This document shows, piece after piece, positions 1 to 5,508 of a stretch of DNA of 5,508 nt. Each line of letters starts with the position of its first letter. Positions within the stretch are counted from its first letter, which is position 1. The position numbers and the translations under genes were made by a program. The notes under the pieces were generated by a model, which was not told the origin of the DNA, did not search any database, and was given only the letters and a program-made list of their open reading frames with translations. The stretch is from Pusillimonas sp. UBA6240 (GTDB taxonomy: Bacteria > Pseudomonadota > Gammaproteobacteria > Burkholderiales > Burkholderiaceae_B). The stretch covers positions 2,050 to 7,557 of the forward strand of contig DJWC01000155.1 in assembly GCA_002441445.1 (NCBI GenBank), given 5' to 3'.

Positions 1-1633
1 TGGCCGCGCCGATGATCACCATGGAACGGCCGCGGGTTTTTTCGGCATTGTCGGCGAATTCGCGCGCGACTTGTATGATCTTGTCGCTGCGCACACCGGT
101 GATGCGCTCGGCCCATGCCGGAGTGAAAGGCACGTCGGCATCGTAGTCGCTGGCTACGTGGTCGCCCCCCAAGCCGCGATCCAGGCTGTAATTGGCGCAA
201 AGCAGGTCGAACACCGTTGCGACCAGAACTTGCTGCCCGTCGGCCAGCGTGACGCGCCTGGCGGGTACATTGCGCGTCAGGATCTGGCCGCGATCGTCCA
301 GTGCGAAGCCATTGGTCGCCTCGCCGCCGAAATACGGGAAATCGACGGCCACGGTCTCGCGGCCCTCATCGTCGATGAGCGTGAGCTTGAGTTCGACTTG
401 GACGCCGTCCGCCTTTTGTTCCAGATTCCATTTGCCCTTTTCGCCCCAGCGGAAGCCGATGGAGCCATTGGGCGCCACGATCTGGTTCGTGGCCTGGTCG
501 ACGCCGACGGTCTTCCATTCGGGGTTGTTGGCTTGTTGCAGGTTGTCGGGGAAGTCGGAAGCGCGCAGCTGGCGGCCCGGCACCAGACGGTCGCCCTGCT
601 GGTCCAGACGCACCAGCATGGGCATGTCGGAATATTGCCGGGAATATTCCTGGAAGTACGGGACCTGGCGATTTAGATAGAATTCGCGCAGGATGACATG
701 GCCGAACGCCATGCCCAATGCGGCGTCGGTGCCCTGTTTGACGTTGAGCCAGATGTCCGCGAACTTGGCCGCCTCGGAATAGTCGGGACAGATGACCGCG
801 CTTTTCGTGCCCTTGTAACGCACTTCGGTATAGAAATGCGCATCGGGCGTACGCGTTTGCGGTACGTTGGACCCCCACAGCAGCAGATAGCCGGCGTTGT
901 ACCAGTCGGCCGATTCGGGCACATCGGTCTGTTCGCCCCATGTCTGTGGGCTGGCGGGCGGCAGGTCGCAATACCAGTCATAAAACGACATGCATGTGCC
1001 GCCCAGCAGGGACAGATAGCGCGTGCCCGCCGCGTAAGAGATCATGGACATCGCCGGAATCGGCGAGAAGCCGAATACCCGGTCGGGGCCGTATTTGCGC
1101 GCCGTATAGGCGTTGGCGGCCGCGACGATTTCCGTGGCCTCTTCCCAACTGGCGCGGACGAAGCCGCCCTTGCCGCGTATACGCGTATAGCTCTCGCGCG
1201 CGGCCGGATCGTTCTGGATGGACGTCCAGGCGCCGATGGGAGTCATGGTCTTGCGTTTTTCACGCCACAAGCGCATCAGGCGGCCGCGGATCAGCGGGGT
1301 CTTGACCCGGTTCGCGCTGTACAGGTACCAGCTATAGGAAGCGCCCCGCGCGCAGCCGCGGGGTTCATGATTGGGCATGTCGGGACGTGTGCGCGGATAG
1401 TCCGTTTGCTGCGTCTCCCATGTCACGATGCCGGACTTGACGTAAATTTTCCAGGAACAGGACCCGGTGCAGTTGACGCCGTGGGTCGAACGCACGATCT
1501 TGTCATGCTGCCAGCGGCGCCGATAGACGTCTTCCCAGTCGCGGTTTTCGATGGTGGTCTGCCCGTGACCGTCGGAGAACGTGTCTTTGCGCAGCGATTT
1601 CAGAAAGTTCAAGCGATCCAGAAGATGGCTCAT
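1..1633 (-). CDS. narG: Respiratory nitrate reductase alpha subunit NarG, N-terminal 544 codons (3' end beyond window)
   Basis: Catalytic subunit of the membrane-bound, cytoplasm-facing NarGHI complex. It reduces nitrate to nitrite at a molybdenum bis-MGD centre with quinol electrons delivered through NarI and NarH. The translated N-terminus (MSHLLDRL) aligns with E. coli NarG (MSKFLDRF). The FS0 [4Fe-4S] ligands are present as H51, C55, C59 and C94 (E. coli H50, C54, C58, C93), and the Asp ligand to Mo is D223 in SFYDWYCDLPPASP (E. coli D222). Further family blocks seen are GSNVPQTRTPDAHF, NPEWKTV, PNGSIGFRWGEKGKWN and AREFADNAEKTRGRSM. The frame checked at several points shows no frameshift or stop. 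About 700 residues are missing off the left edge (the family is ~1,240 aa). ATG 1633 is chosen by alignment with E. coli. An in-frame ATG at 1642 is the only alternative, because TAA at 1645-1643 lies just upstream; it is better spaced from a GGGAAG sequence. The gene lies 111 bp downstream of narK on the same strand and is probably cotranscribed with it. Confidence 0.97.
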   Translation of the reverse strand, partial: MSHLLDRLNFLKSLRKDTFSDGHGQTTIENRDWEDVYRRRWQHDKIVRSTHGVNCTGSCSWKIYVKSGIVTWETQQTDYPRTRPDMPNHEPRGCARGASYSWYLYSANRVKTPLIRGRLMRLWREKRKTMTPIGAWTSIQNDPAARESYTRIRGKGGFVRASWEEATEIVAAANAYTARKYGPDRVFGFSPIPAMSMISYAAGTRYLSLLGGTCMSFYDWYCDLPPASPQTWGEQTDVPESADWYNAGYLLLWGSNVPQTRTPDAHFYTEVRYKGTKSAVICPDYSEAAKFADIWLNVKQGTDAALGMAFGHVILREFYLNRQVPYFQEYSRQYSDMPMLVRLDQQGDRLVPGRQLRASDFPDNLQQANNPEWKTVGVDQATNQIVAPNGSIGFRWGEKGKWNLEQKADGVQVELKLTLIDDEGRETVAVDFPYFGGEATNGFALDDRGQILTRNVPARRVTLADGQQVLVATVFDLLCANYSLDRGLGGDHVASDYDADVPFTPAWAERITGVRSDKIIQVAREFADNAEKTRGRSMVIIGAA

Positions 1634-1744
1634 GGTTATCATTTATGAACGCTTCCCGGCTGCTCTGGTGTTTCCATGCAACCTTTCTACGATCATCCTC
1701 TGTTAGTGGTTAAGCTGGTTAAGCCCAATCATGTTCCCGACTCC
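1634..1744 (-). other. narK-narG spacer with two candidate mini-ORFs
   Basis: No terminator-like hairpin with a T-tract and no FNR box is visible, so read-through from narK into narG is the simplest reading. On the minus strand, AAGGAG overlaps the narK stop and sits 8 nt ahead of ATG 1732. That ATG opens a 9-codon ORF (MIGLNQLNH, stop TAA 1705-1703). A second ORF starts at ATG 1677 behind AAAGG, encodes METPEQPGSVHK and ends in TGA 1641-1639, which overlaps the alternative narG ATG at 1642. The two ORFs could be translation-coupling or leader ORFs, or simply chance; nothing shows that they are made. Confidence 0.3.
1707..1724. repeat. Two tandem copies of TGGTTAAGC
   Basis: Bases 1707-1715 and 1716-1724 are identical 9-mers (TGGTTAAGC on the plus strand, GCTTAACCA on the minus strand) with no gap. 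They lie inside the 9-codon candidate ORF and, because the unit is 9 bp, they repeat the peptide triplet LNQ/LNH in frame. They could be a direct-repeat protein-binding site or a replication-slippage duplication. Confidence 0.85.
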
Positions 1745-4459
1745 TTATACGGCGGCGGCCGTTGAGGGCAGGCGCGTGCGTTCGACCTCGTACAGCAAGC
1801 CACCGCGGCGGGTGTATACCAGCCAGGTGACCAGCAGACAGATCACATAAAAACCAAGGAAGGCCCACAATGCGGCCAGCGGCGCCCCCGTCATGCTGAT
1901 GGAAGTGCCATAGGCCTTCGGGATGAAGAAGCCGCCATAACCTCCTATGGCGCTGGTAAAGGCGATGATCGCCGCGGACTCGCGTTCGGATTGGCGCCGC
2001 TGGTCGACGGCGCTTTGATCGGGCGCCAGGCGCGCGACTTCTTTGCGCATGATGACCGGAATCATCTGGAAGGTGGATGCGTTGCCCACGCCCGTGAAGA
2101 AGAACAGGGCCATGAAGCCGGCAAAGAAGCCGGCAAACGAGCCTATGTTCAACGACCAGATCACCCACAGCACGGCGGCGATCATGCCCGCGAACACCCA
2201 GAATGTGACGCGTGCGCCGCCGACGCGGTCGGACAGCCAGCCGGTACCGGCGCGGCTCAGGGCGCCGACCAGCGGCCCCAGGAAGACGTACTGCAGCGCG
2301 TCCACGTTCGGAAATGCGATGCGCGACAGCAAGGGGAAGCCCGCTGAATACCCGATGAAGCTGCCGAAGGTGCCCACATAGAGCAGGCACATCACCCAAT
2401 TGTGCGAACGCGTGAAGATCACGGCCTGCTCGCGGAAGCTGGCCCGCGCGTCGGCGATGTCGTTCATGCCCAGCCAGGCCGCCGCCGTCGAGGCGATGAT
2501 GAAGGGCACCCAGACGAAGCCCGCGTTCTGCAGCCAGACGCGCTGGCCATCGGACAGCACCTGCGGAGCGCCGCCAACGGCGCCGAAGACGCCCGCGGTA
2601 ATGACCAGCGGCACCAGGAACTGCATGACCGACACGCCCAGGTTGCCCAGGCCCGCATTCAATGCCATGGCATTGCCTTTTTCGGCGCGAGGGAAAAAGA
2701 AGCTGATGTTGGCCATCGACGAAGCGAAGTTGCCGCCCCCCAGGCCGCACAGCAAGGCCAGCACGGCGAAGATCAGATAAGGCGTGGTCGGATCCTGGAT
2801 CGCGTAGCCGATGCCGGCGGCGGGGACCAGAAGCGAGGCGGTCGAGATCGTGGTCCATAGGCGCCCGCCGAAGATGGGCACCATGAAACTGTAGAATATC
2901 CGCAGGGTGGCGCCCGACAAGGCAGGCAGCGCCGCCAGCCAGAAAAGCTGATCCTGGCTGAAGTTGAAGCCGATGGCGGGCAGTTCCGCGATGACCACCG
3001 ACCAGACCATCCACACGGCGAAGGCCAGCAACAACGCCGGGATGGAGATCCACAGGTTGCGCTTTGCGATGCGGCGCCCCTTTTGAGCCCAGAATGTCGG
3101 GTCCTCCGGCCGCCAGTCCTCGATGACGCGCGGCATCGCGGTGCGGTCGGGATCGTGGATTTCCTTCAGTTCAGGGAAGCTGGGCAAACGATCCAGCGCC
3201 TGTCCATGCGCGCGCCGCTCCATGGCGCGGATCGAGAAGTGCATCCAGGCAAGCGAGACCAGGACCAGGAAGAACAGGAAGATGAAGGCAATGGTCCAGA
3301 CGCCTGTCATGTCCAGCAGCGCGCCGAACACGATGGGCAGCACGAAGCCCCCCAGCCCGCCTATCATCCCCACCAGGCCGCCGACCGAGCCCACATGCTT
3401 GGGATAGTAGACGGGTATGTGCCTGAACACGGCGGCCTTGCCCAGGCTCATGAAGAAGCCCAGGGCGAACATGATGCCGATGAATGGCCACAGCCCCATG
3501 CGGGTGGAAAAGGCGATCGGCCCGTGCTTGCCGTGAATGACGTAGTCGGTGGGCGGATAAGACAGCATGAACAGGAACAGCAGCGAAAAGCCGAAGGTCC
3601 AGTACATGACGGCGCGTGCGCCGAAACGGTCGGACAGCACGCCGCCGTATGCCCGGAAGATGCTGGCCGACAGGCCGAAGGTGGCTGCCGCCGTACCGGC
3701 GACGCGCACATCCACCCCATATACCTGCACCAGATAGTGGGGCAGCCACAAAGCCAGGGCGACAAAGGCGCCGAACACAAAAAAGTAATAAAGCGAGAAA
3801 CGCCAGGCCTGGAGCTTCTTGAGCGGTTCGAATTGCTGCGCCAGCGTGGGCGAGGTCACACCCGCCGCGCGCCGCGCGGCGAAGTCCGGGTCGTCCTTGG
3901 CGAACAGATAAAAGACGATGCCCATGATGACAATGGCCGCCGCCCACAGTTCGGCGACGCGATGCCAGCCCCAGACGACGAGCACGAAAGGCGCCAGGAA
4001 GGTGGTCACCGCGGAGCCTACGTTGCCCATGCCGAAAACGCCCAGGGCGGTTCCCTGCCGCTTCTGGGGAAACCATTTTGAAACGTAGGTAACGCCGATG
4101 ATGAACGAGCCCCCGGCCAGCCCCACGCCGAGCGCGGTCAGCAAAAGGGTGTAATAGGTGTGGGACAGCGTCAGCGCGTAGGTCGCCAGGCCCGTGAGCA
4201 CCATTTGAATCGGAAACACCAGCCGCGCACCGTAGCGTTCCGTCCATACGCCCAGGATCAGCCGTATCAGCGAACCCGACAATACCGGTGTGGCGATCAG
4301 CAGGCCATACTGGAATTCGGAGAGCGCGAGTTCATCCCTGATGGAAAGCCCGATGATGGAGAAGATGGTCCAGACCGCGAAGCAGAGCGTGAAAGCGAAT
4401 GTGCTGAGCCACAAGGCTTTTTGCTGGTCTCTGGTACTGGGCGTTTGCTGGCTGATCAT
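1745..4459 (-). CDS. narK: Fused NarK1-NarK2 nitrate/nitrite transporter (two MFS domains)
   Basis: Inner-membrane MFS protein of 904 residues, twice the usual ~430-460, because it holds two complete NNP-family transporters. Domain 1 (about 16-410) is NarK1-like (nitrate/proton symporter type), with substrate-site arginines R66 and R346, nitrate signature 1 around 113-157 (GGSFIIGVTYVSKWFP) and signature 2 around 357-386 (GGLVGMIGGLGGF). A charged, soluble linker of about 55 residues (411-467) follows. Domain 2 (about 468-885) closely resembles E. coli NarK (nitrate/nitrite antiporter): ALSGATLRI with R520, signature 1 at 574-617 (GGGNFASSMANISFFFP), SFIGYSAGF, TFQMIPVIMR with R805, and signature 2 at about 828-851 (SAIGGYGGFFIPKAYG). 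Such fusions are known, for example in Paracoccus. All key residues are intact, so both halves are probably functional. Start ATG 4459 gives a normal N-terminus, but the nearest Shine-Dalgarno-like AAAGG lies 16 nt upstream, closer to ATG 4470 of a 4-codon ORF. First gene of the narK-narG unit, under the FNR box at 4657-4670. Confidence 0.96.
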   Translation of the reverse strand: MISQQTPSTRDQQKALWLSTFAFTLCFAVWTIFSIIGLSIRDELALSEFQYGLLIATPVLSGSLIRLILGVWTERYGARLVFPIQMVLTGLATYALTLSHTYYTLLLTALGVGLAGGSFIIGVTYVSKWFPQKRQGTALGVFGMGNVGSAVTTFLAPFVLVVWGWHRVAELWAAAIVIMGIVFYLFAKDDPDFAARRAAGVTSPTLAQQFEPLKKLQAWRFSLYYFFVFGAFVALALWLPHYLVQVYGVDVRVAGTAAATFGLSASIFRAYGGVLSDRFGARAVMYWTFGFSLLFLFMLSYPPTDYVIHGKHGPIAFSTRMGLWPFIGIMFALGFFMSLGKAAVFRHIPVYYPKHVGSVGGLVGMIGGLGGFVLPIVFGALLDMTGVWTIAFIFLFFLVLVSLAWMHFSIRAMERRAHGQALDRLPSFPELKEIHDPDRTAMPRVIEDWRPEDPTFWAQKGRRIAKRNLWISIPALLLAFAVWMVWSVVIAELPAIGFNFSQDQLFWLAALPALSGATLRIFYSFMVPIFGGRLWTTISTASLLVPAAGIGYAIQDPTTPYLIFAVLALLCGLGGGNFASSMANISFFFPRAEKGNAMALNAGLGNLGVSVMQFLVPLVITAGVFGAVGGAPQVLSDGQRVWLQNAGFVWVPFIIASTAAAWLGMNDIADARASFREQAVIFTRSHNWVMCLLYVGTFGSFIGYSAGFPLLSRIAFPNVDALQYVFLGPLVGALSRAGTGWLSDRVGGARVTFWVFAGMIAAVLWVIWSLNIGSFAGFFAGFMALFFFTGVGNASTFQMIPVIMRKEVARLAPDQSAVDQRRQSERESAAIIAFTSAIGGYGGFFIPKAYGTSISMTGAPLAALWAFLGFYVICLLVTWLVYTRRGGLLYEVERTRLPSTAAAV

Positions 4460-4489
4460 CGAATGCGCATGAACACCTTTCTGCCTGCA

Positions 4490-4520
4490 TGACAGCCGCC
4501 ATGCGAGCCCTCGGCGGTCA
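4490..4520 (-). promoter_or_regulatory. Predicted stem-loop in the narK 5' leader
   Basis: In the minus-strand RNA, UGACCGCC (4520-4513) can pair with GGCG and GUCA (4501-4490 region) across a 3-nt bulge. An inner CGAG-GG-CUCG helix lies inside the loop. A second small hairpin, CACC-GGA-GGUG (4529-4519), overlaps it and would compete. The structure ends about 30 nt before the narK ATG. No T-tract follows, so it is not an intrinsic terminator. It may influence narK translation or mRNA stability, but it matches no riboswitch family I recognise. Confidence 0.35.
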
Positions 4521-4598
4521 CCTCCGGTGGGGGGTTTATGAAATCACACAACACGGCACAGCCTTGAGGCAATGAACATCTCGCCACGCCTGTGTAGC

Positions 4599-4634
4599 AT
4601 TCTATATAAGTAGTGCCGATATTCAAGCATTGCA
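4599..4634 (-). promoter_or_regulatory. Candidate narK promoter elements (two alternatives)
   Basis: Option A: TGCAAT at 4634-4629 (4 of 6 to TATAAT) is placed exactly where a -10 belongs if the FNR box is centred at -41.5, giving a start near 4622 and a leader of about 163 nt. Option B: TTGAAT at 4626-4621 and TAGAAT at 4604-4599 (5 of 6) with a 16-bp spacer form a conventional sigma70 promoter. It would start near 4592, with the FNR box near -71.5, a class I position. The sequence alone does not choose between them; class II geometry is the usual one for nar promoters. Confidence 0.5.
4606..4612 (-). promoter_or_regulatory. Possible NarL-type heptamer TACTTAT
   Basis: TACTTAT on the minus strand fits the NarL heptamer pattern TACYNMT. 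It is a single copy with no paired inverted heptamer, and it lies downstream of the option A start and within option B. NarL activating sites normally lie upstream of the FNR box, so this may be chance. Confidence 0.2.
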
Positions 4635-4656
4635 GCGGCGCGCTTCCGCTTTTGTA

Positions 4657-4670
4657 TTGATGCATATCAA
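4657..4670. promoter_or_regulatory. FNR/ANR-family binding site
   Basis: TTGATGCATATCAA is an exact match to the FNR consensus TTGAT-N4-ATCAA and a perfect 14-bp palindrome. Its centre lies about 204 bp upstream of the narK ATG, consistent with oxygen-responsive activation of narK-narG. For the divergent LysE-type gene, the -10 that would match class II activation falls in GC-rich DNA (about 4693-4698), so control of that gene is less likely. DNR-type CRP/FNR regulators bind the same motif, so which protein binds is not settled. Confidence 0.88.
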
Positions 4671-4687
4671 CCAATATTTCTTTGGTT
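4669..4687. repeat. Inverted repeat AACCAA-N7-TTGGTT next to the FNR box
   Basis: Perfect 6-bp arms (4669-4674 and 4682-4687) around an AT-rich 7-bp centre, sharing two bases with the FNR box. It lies upstream of FNR with respect to narK, where a second regulator could act. It matches no operator I can name. Confidence 0.45.
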
Positions 4688-4725
4688 CCGGACGCGCGCC
4701 GAGGCGCCTCATCAGGGTTCACCCT

Positions 4726-4770
4726 TACAATGCATGCGGGTCTCGAGAGGGCCGTCTTTTCGACTAAAAT
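4726..4770 (+). promoter_or_regulatory. Candidate -10 elements for the LysE-type gene
   Basis: TACAAT (4726-4731) and TAAAAT (4765-4770) each match the sigma70 -10 hexamer at 5 of 6 positions on the plus strand. Neither has a good -35 at the right spacing. If TAAAAT is used, transcription begins near 4777, which excludes ATG 4774 as start and favours ATG 4807. No clear Shine-Dalgarno precedes either ATG. Confidence 0.3.
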
Positions 4771-4806
4771 CGAATGATAATCTTTCACATTGACGCCCTC
4801 TTCCCC

Positions 4807-5430
4807 ATGTTCGGCATCCACGACTTCGGCGTGTTCCTGGCCGCCAGCATCATTCTGAACTTGACGCCCGGCGCCGATACGTTCTACATCCTTGGAAGAA
4901 GCATTTCGCAAGGCCGCAAGGCGGGCATCGCTTCAGCGCTGGGTATCGCCAGCGGCACGGTCGTCCATACGTTCGCGGCGGCGCTGGGCCTGTCGGCTCT
5001 GGTGGCCGCGTCCGCCACCGCCTTCGTCGCCATCAAGCTGGCCGGGGCCGCCTATCTGATTTATTTGGGCCTGCGCATGCTTCTGGCACGGCCATCGGCT
5101 TCGCCGCTGCAGACCGGGTGTTCTTCGGCGGGTTTTCTTTCAGTCTATCGTCAGGGCTTGCTGGTCAATGTCCTGAACCCCAAGGTCGCGCTTTTCTTCT
5201 TGGCTTTCCTGCCCCAGTTCATTGCCGCCGAAAGCGCGGACACTTTGCCGGCCTTCCTCGTGCTGGGCGCGTGCTTCGTCTTTACCAGCCTGGTCTGGTG
5301 CCTTTGCCTGGTATGGTTTTCAGCGGCTTGGGGCAAGCGGCTGCGCGGCGGCAAAGGGGCGAATTGGCTGAATCGCGTCGCCGGAACGCTGTTCGTTTAC
5401 CTCGGCGTGCGTTTGGCGATAAGCAAATAA
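4807..5430 (+). CDS. LysE/RhtB-family amino acid (or related metabolite) exporter
   Basis: Small inner-membrane translocator of 207 residues, the normal size for the family, with about six hydrophobic segments and no soluble domain. Family hallmarks are present: N18-LTPGAD-T25 at the end of the first membrane segment, then ILGRSISQGRKAG in the cytoplasmic loop, the KLAGAAYLIYLGLRML block (77-92), NVLNPKVALFFLAFLPQF (121-138) and a final GTLFVYLGVRLA helix. Members export amino acids such as lysine, threonine or homoserine lactone using the proton gradient; the substrate here cannot be deduced. ATG 4807 (MFGIHDF) is chosen because family proteins start a few residues before the first helix. 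In-frame ATG 4774 would add 11 residues (MIIFHIDALFP) and overlaps a likely -10 region. The gene is divergent from narK, with 347 bp between the two starts, and shows no evident functional link to nitrate respiration. Confidence 0.92.
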   Translation: MFGIHDFGVFLAASIILNLTPGADTFYILGRSISQGRKAGIASALGIASGTVVHTFAAALGLSALVAASATAFVAIKLAGAAYLIYLGLRMLLARPSASPLQTGCSSAGFLSVYRQGLLVNVLNPKVALFFLAFLPQFIAAESADTLPAFLVLGACFVFTSLVWCLCLVWFSAAWGKRLRGGKGANWLNRVAGTLFVYLGVRLAISK

Positions 5431-5484
5431 AGCGCAGCGGCCCGCCAACCAGCCGCTTACCATGACGGGCCATCGCCATCATAT
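5431..5484. other. Gene-free stretch after the LysE-type gene
   Basis: No ORF or RNA gene is seen. Two weak, mutually exclusive dyads occur: AGCGGC (5436-5441) with GCCGCT (5452-5457), and GGCCCG (5439-5444) with CGGGCC (5466-5471). Neither is followed by a T-run, so an intrinsic terminator is not supported. Confidence 0.4.
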
Positions 5485-5508
5485 GAGAGTGTCCGTAATT
5501 TTGTGTTC
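5485..5508. mobile_element. Possible insertion-sequence end at the right edge
   Basis: The sequence changes to GAGAGTGTCCGTAATTTTG and on to the edge. This resembles the terminal inverted repeats I recall for IS256-family elements (a GTGTCCGTAATT-type core). No transposase sequence lies in the window and the other end is unseen, so this rests on resemblance alone. Confidence 0.3.

Noticed and set aside
698..1648. Long plus-strand open frame opposite narG
   Set aside because: It is the shadow of narG, whose iron-sulfur and Mo-ligand motifs are clear on the minus strand; there is no independent start signal or family resemblance.
3083..4081. Long plus-strand open frame opposite narK
   Set aside because: Composition rich in His, Gln, Glu and Arg is typical of the antisense frame of a GC-rich membrane protein gene. 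The opposite strand encodes an unmistakable NarK.
4490..4529. Known riboswitch in the narK leader
   Set aside because: The GC-rich hairpins lack any conserved riboswitch core I can recognise, so only a generic structured leader is claimed.
4657..4670. FNR box as class II activator of the LysE-type gene
   Set aside because: The position where a -10 should lie (about 4693-4698) is GC-rich and unlike TATAAT.
4456..4911. Minus-strand open frame of 151 codons across the divergent region
   Set aside because: It is antisense to the start of the LysE-type gene and runs through promoter DNA. Its protein is low-complexity with no family features. Only its last four codons (MRIR) are of interest.
5436..5471. 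Intrinsic terminator for the LysE-type gene
   Set aside because: The hairpins are short, compete with each other, have large loops and are not followed by a T-tract.

Overview
The window carries the promoter-proximal part of a respiratory (dissimilatory) nitrate reductase operon on the minus strand, with a divergent amino-acid-exporter-type gene on the plus strand. The high G+C content, the fused NarK1-NarK2 transporter placed directly ahead of narG, and the exact FNR/ANR-type box fit a facultatively denitrifying or nitrate-respiring proteobacterium. A betaproteobacterium of the Alcaligenaceae type (Bordetella/Achromobacter/Alcaligenes relatives) is my best guess, but this is inference from gene order and protein character, with no database match behind it.

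Layout, left to right. Bases 1-1633 (minus) are the first 544 codons of narG, the catalytic molybdenum subunit. The gene runs off the left edge, so the rest of narG and any narHJI lie outside the window. Bases 1634-1744 are a short narK-narG spacer with a 9-bp tandem repeat and two tiny ORFs, one of them behind a good Shine-Dalgarno sequence. Bases 1745-4459 (minus) are narK, 904 residues, two complete MFS nitrate/nitrite transporter domains in one chain. Bases 4460-4806 are the divergent control region. It has a foldable narK leader, candidate sigma70 promoter elements, and a perfect TTGAT-N4-ATCAA FNR box with an adjoining inverted repeat. Bases 4807-5430 (plus) are a LysE/RhtB-family exporter. 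The last ~78 bases have no gene, and the final ~24 bases may be the edge of an insertion sequence.

How it works together: under low oxygen an FNR/ANR-like regulator would bind the box at 4657-4670 and switch on narK-narG leftwards. NarK would import nitrate (by proton symport and by exchange for nitrite), and NarG, with NarH and NarI, would reduce it to nitrite at the inner face of the cytoplasmic membrane using quinol electrons. The LysE-type gene is probably functionally unrelated and shares only the intergenic region. I did not find an obviously new multi-gene system. The points most worth a second look are the architecture of the narK control/leader region and the small ORFs whose stops overlap the narK start and one candidate narG start.
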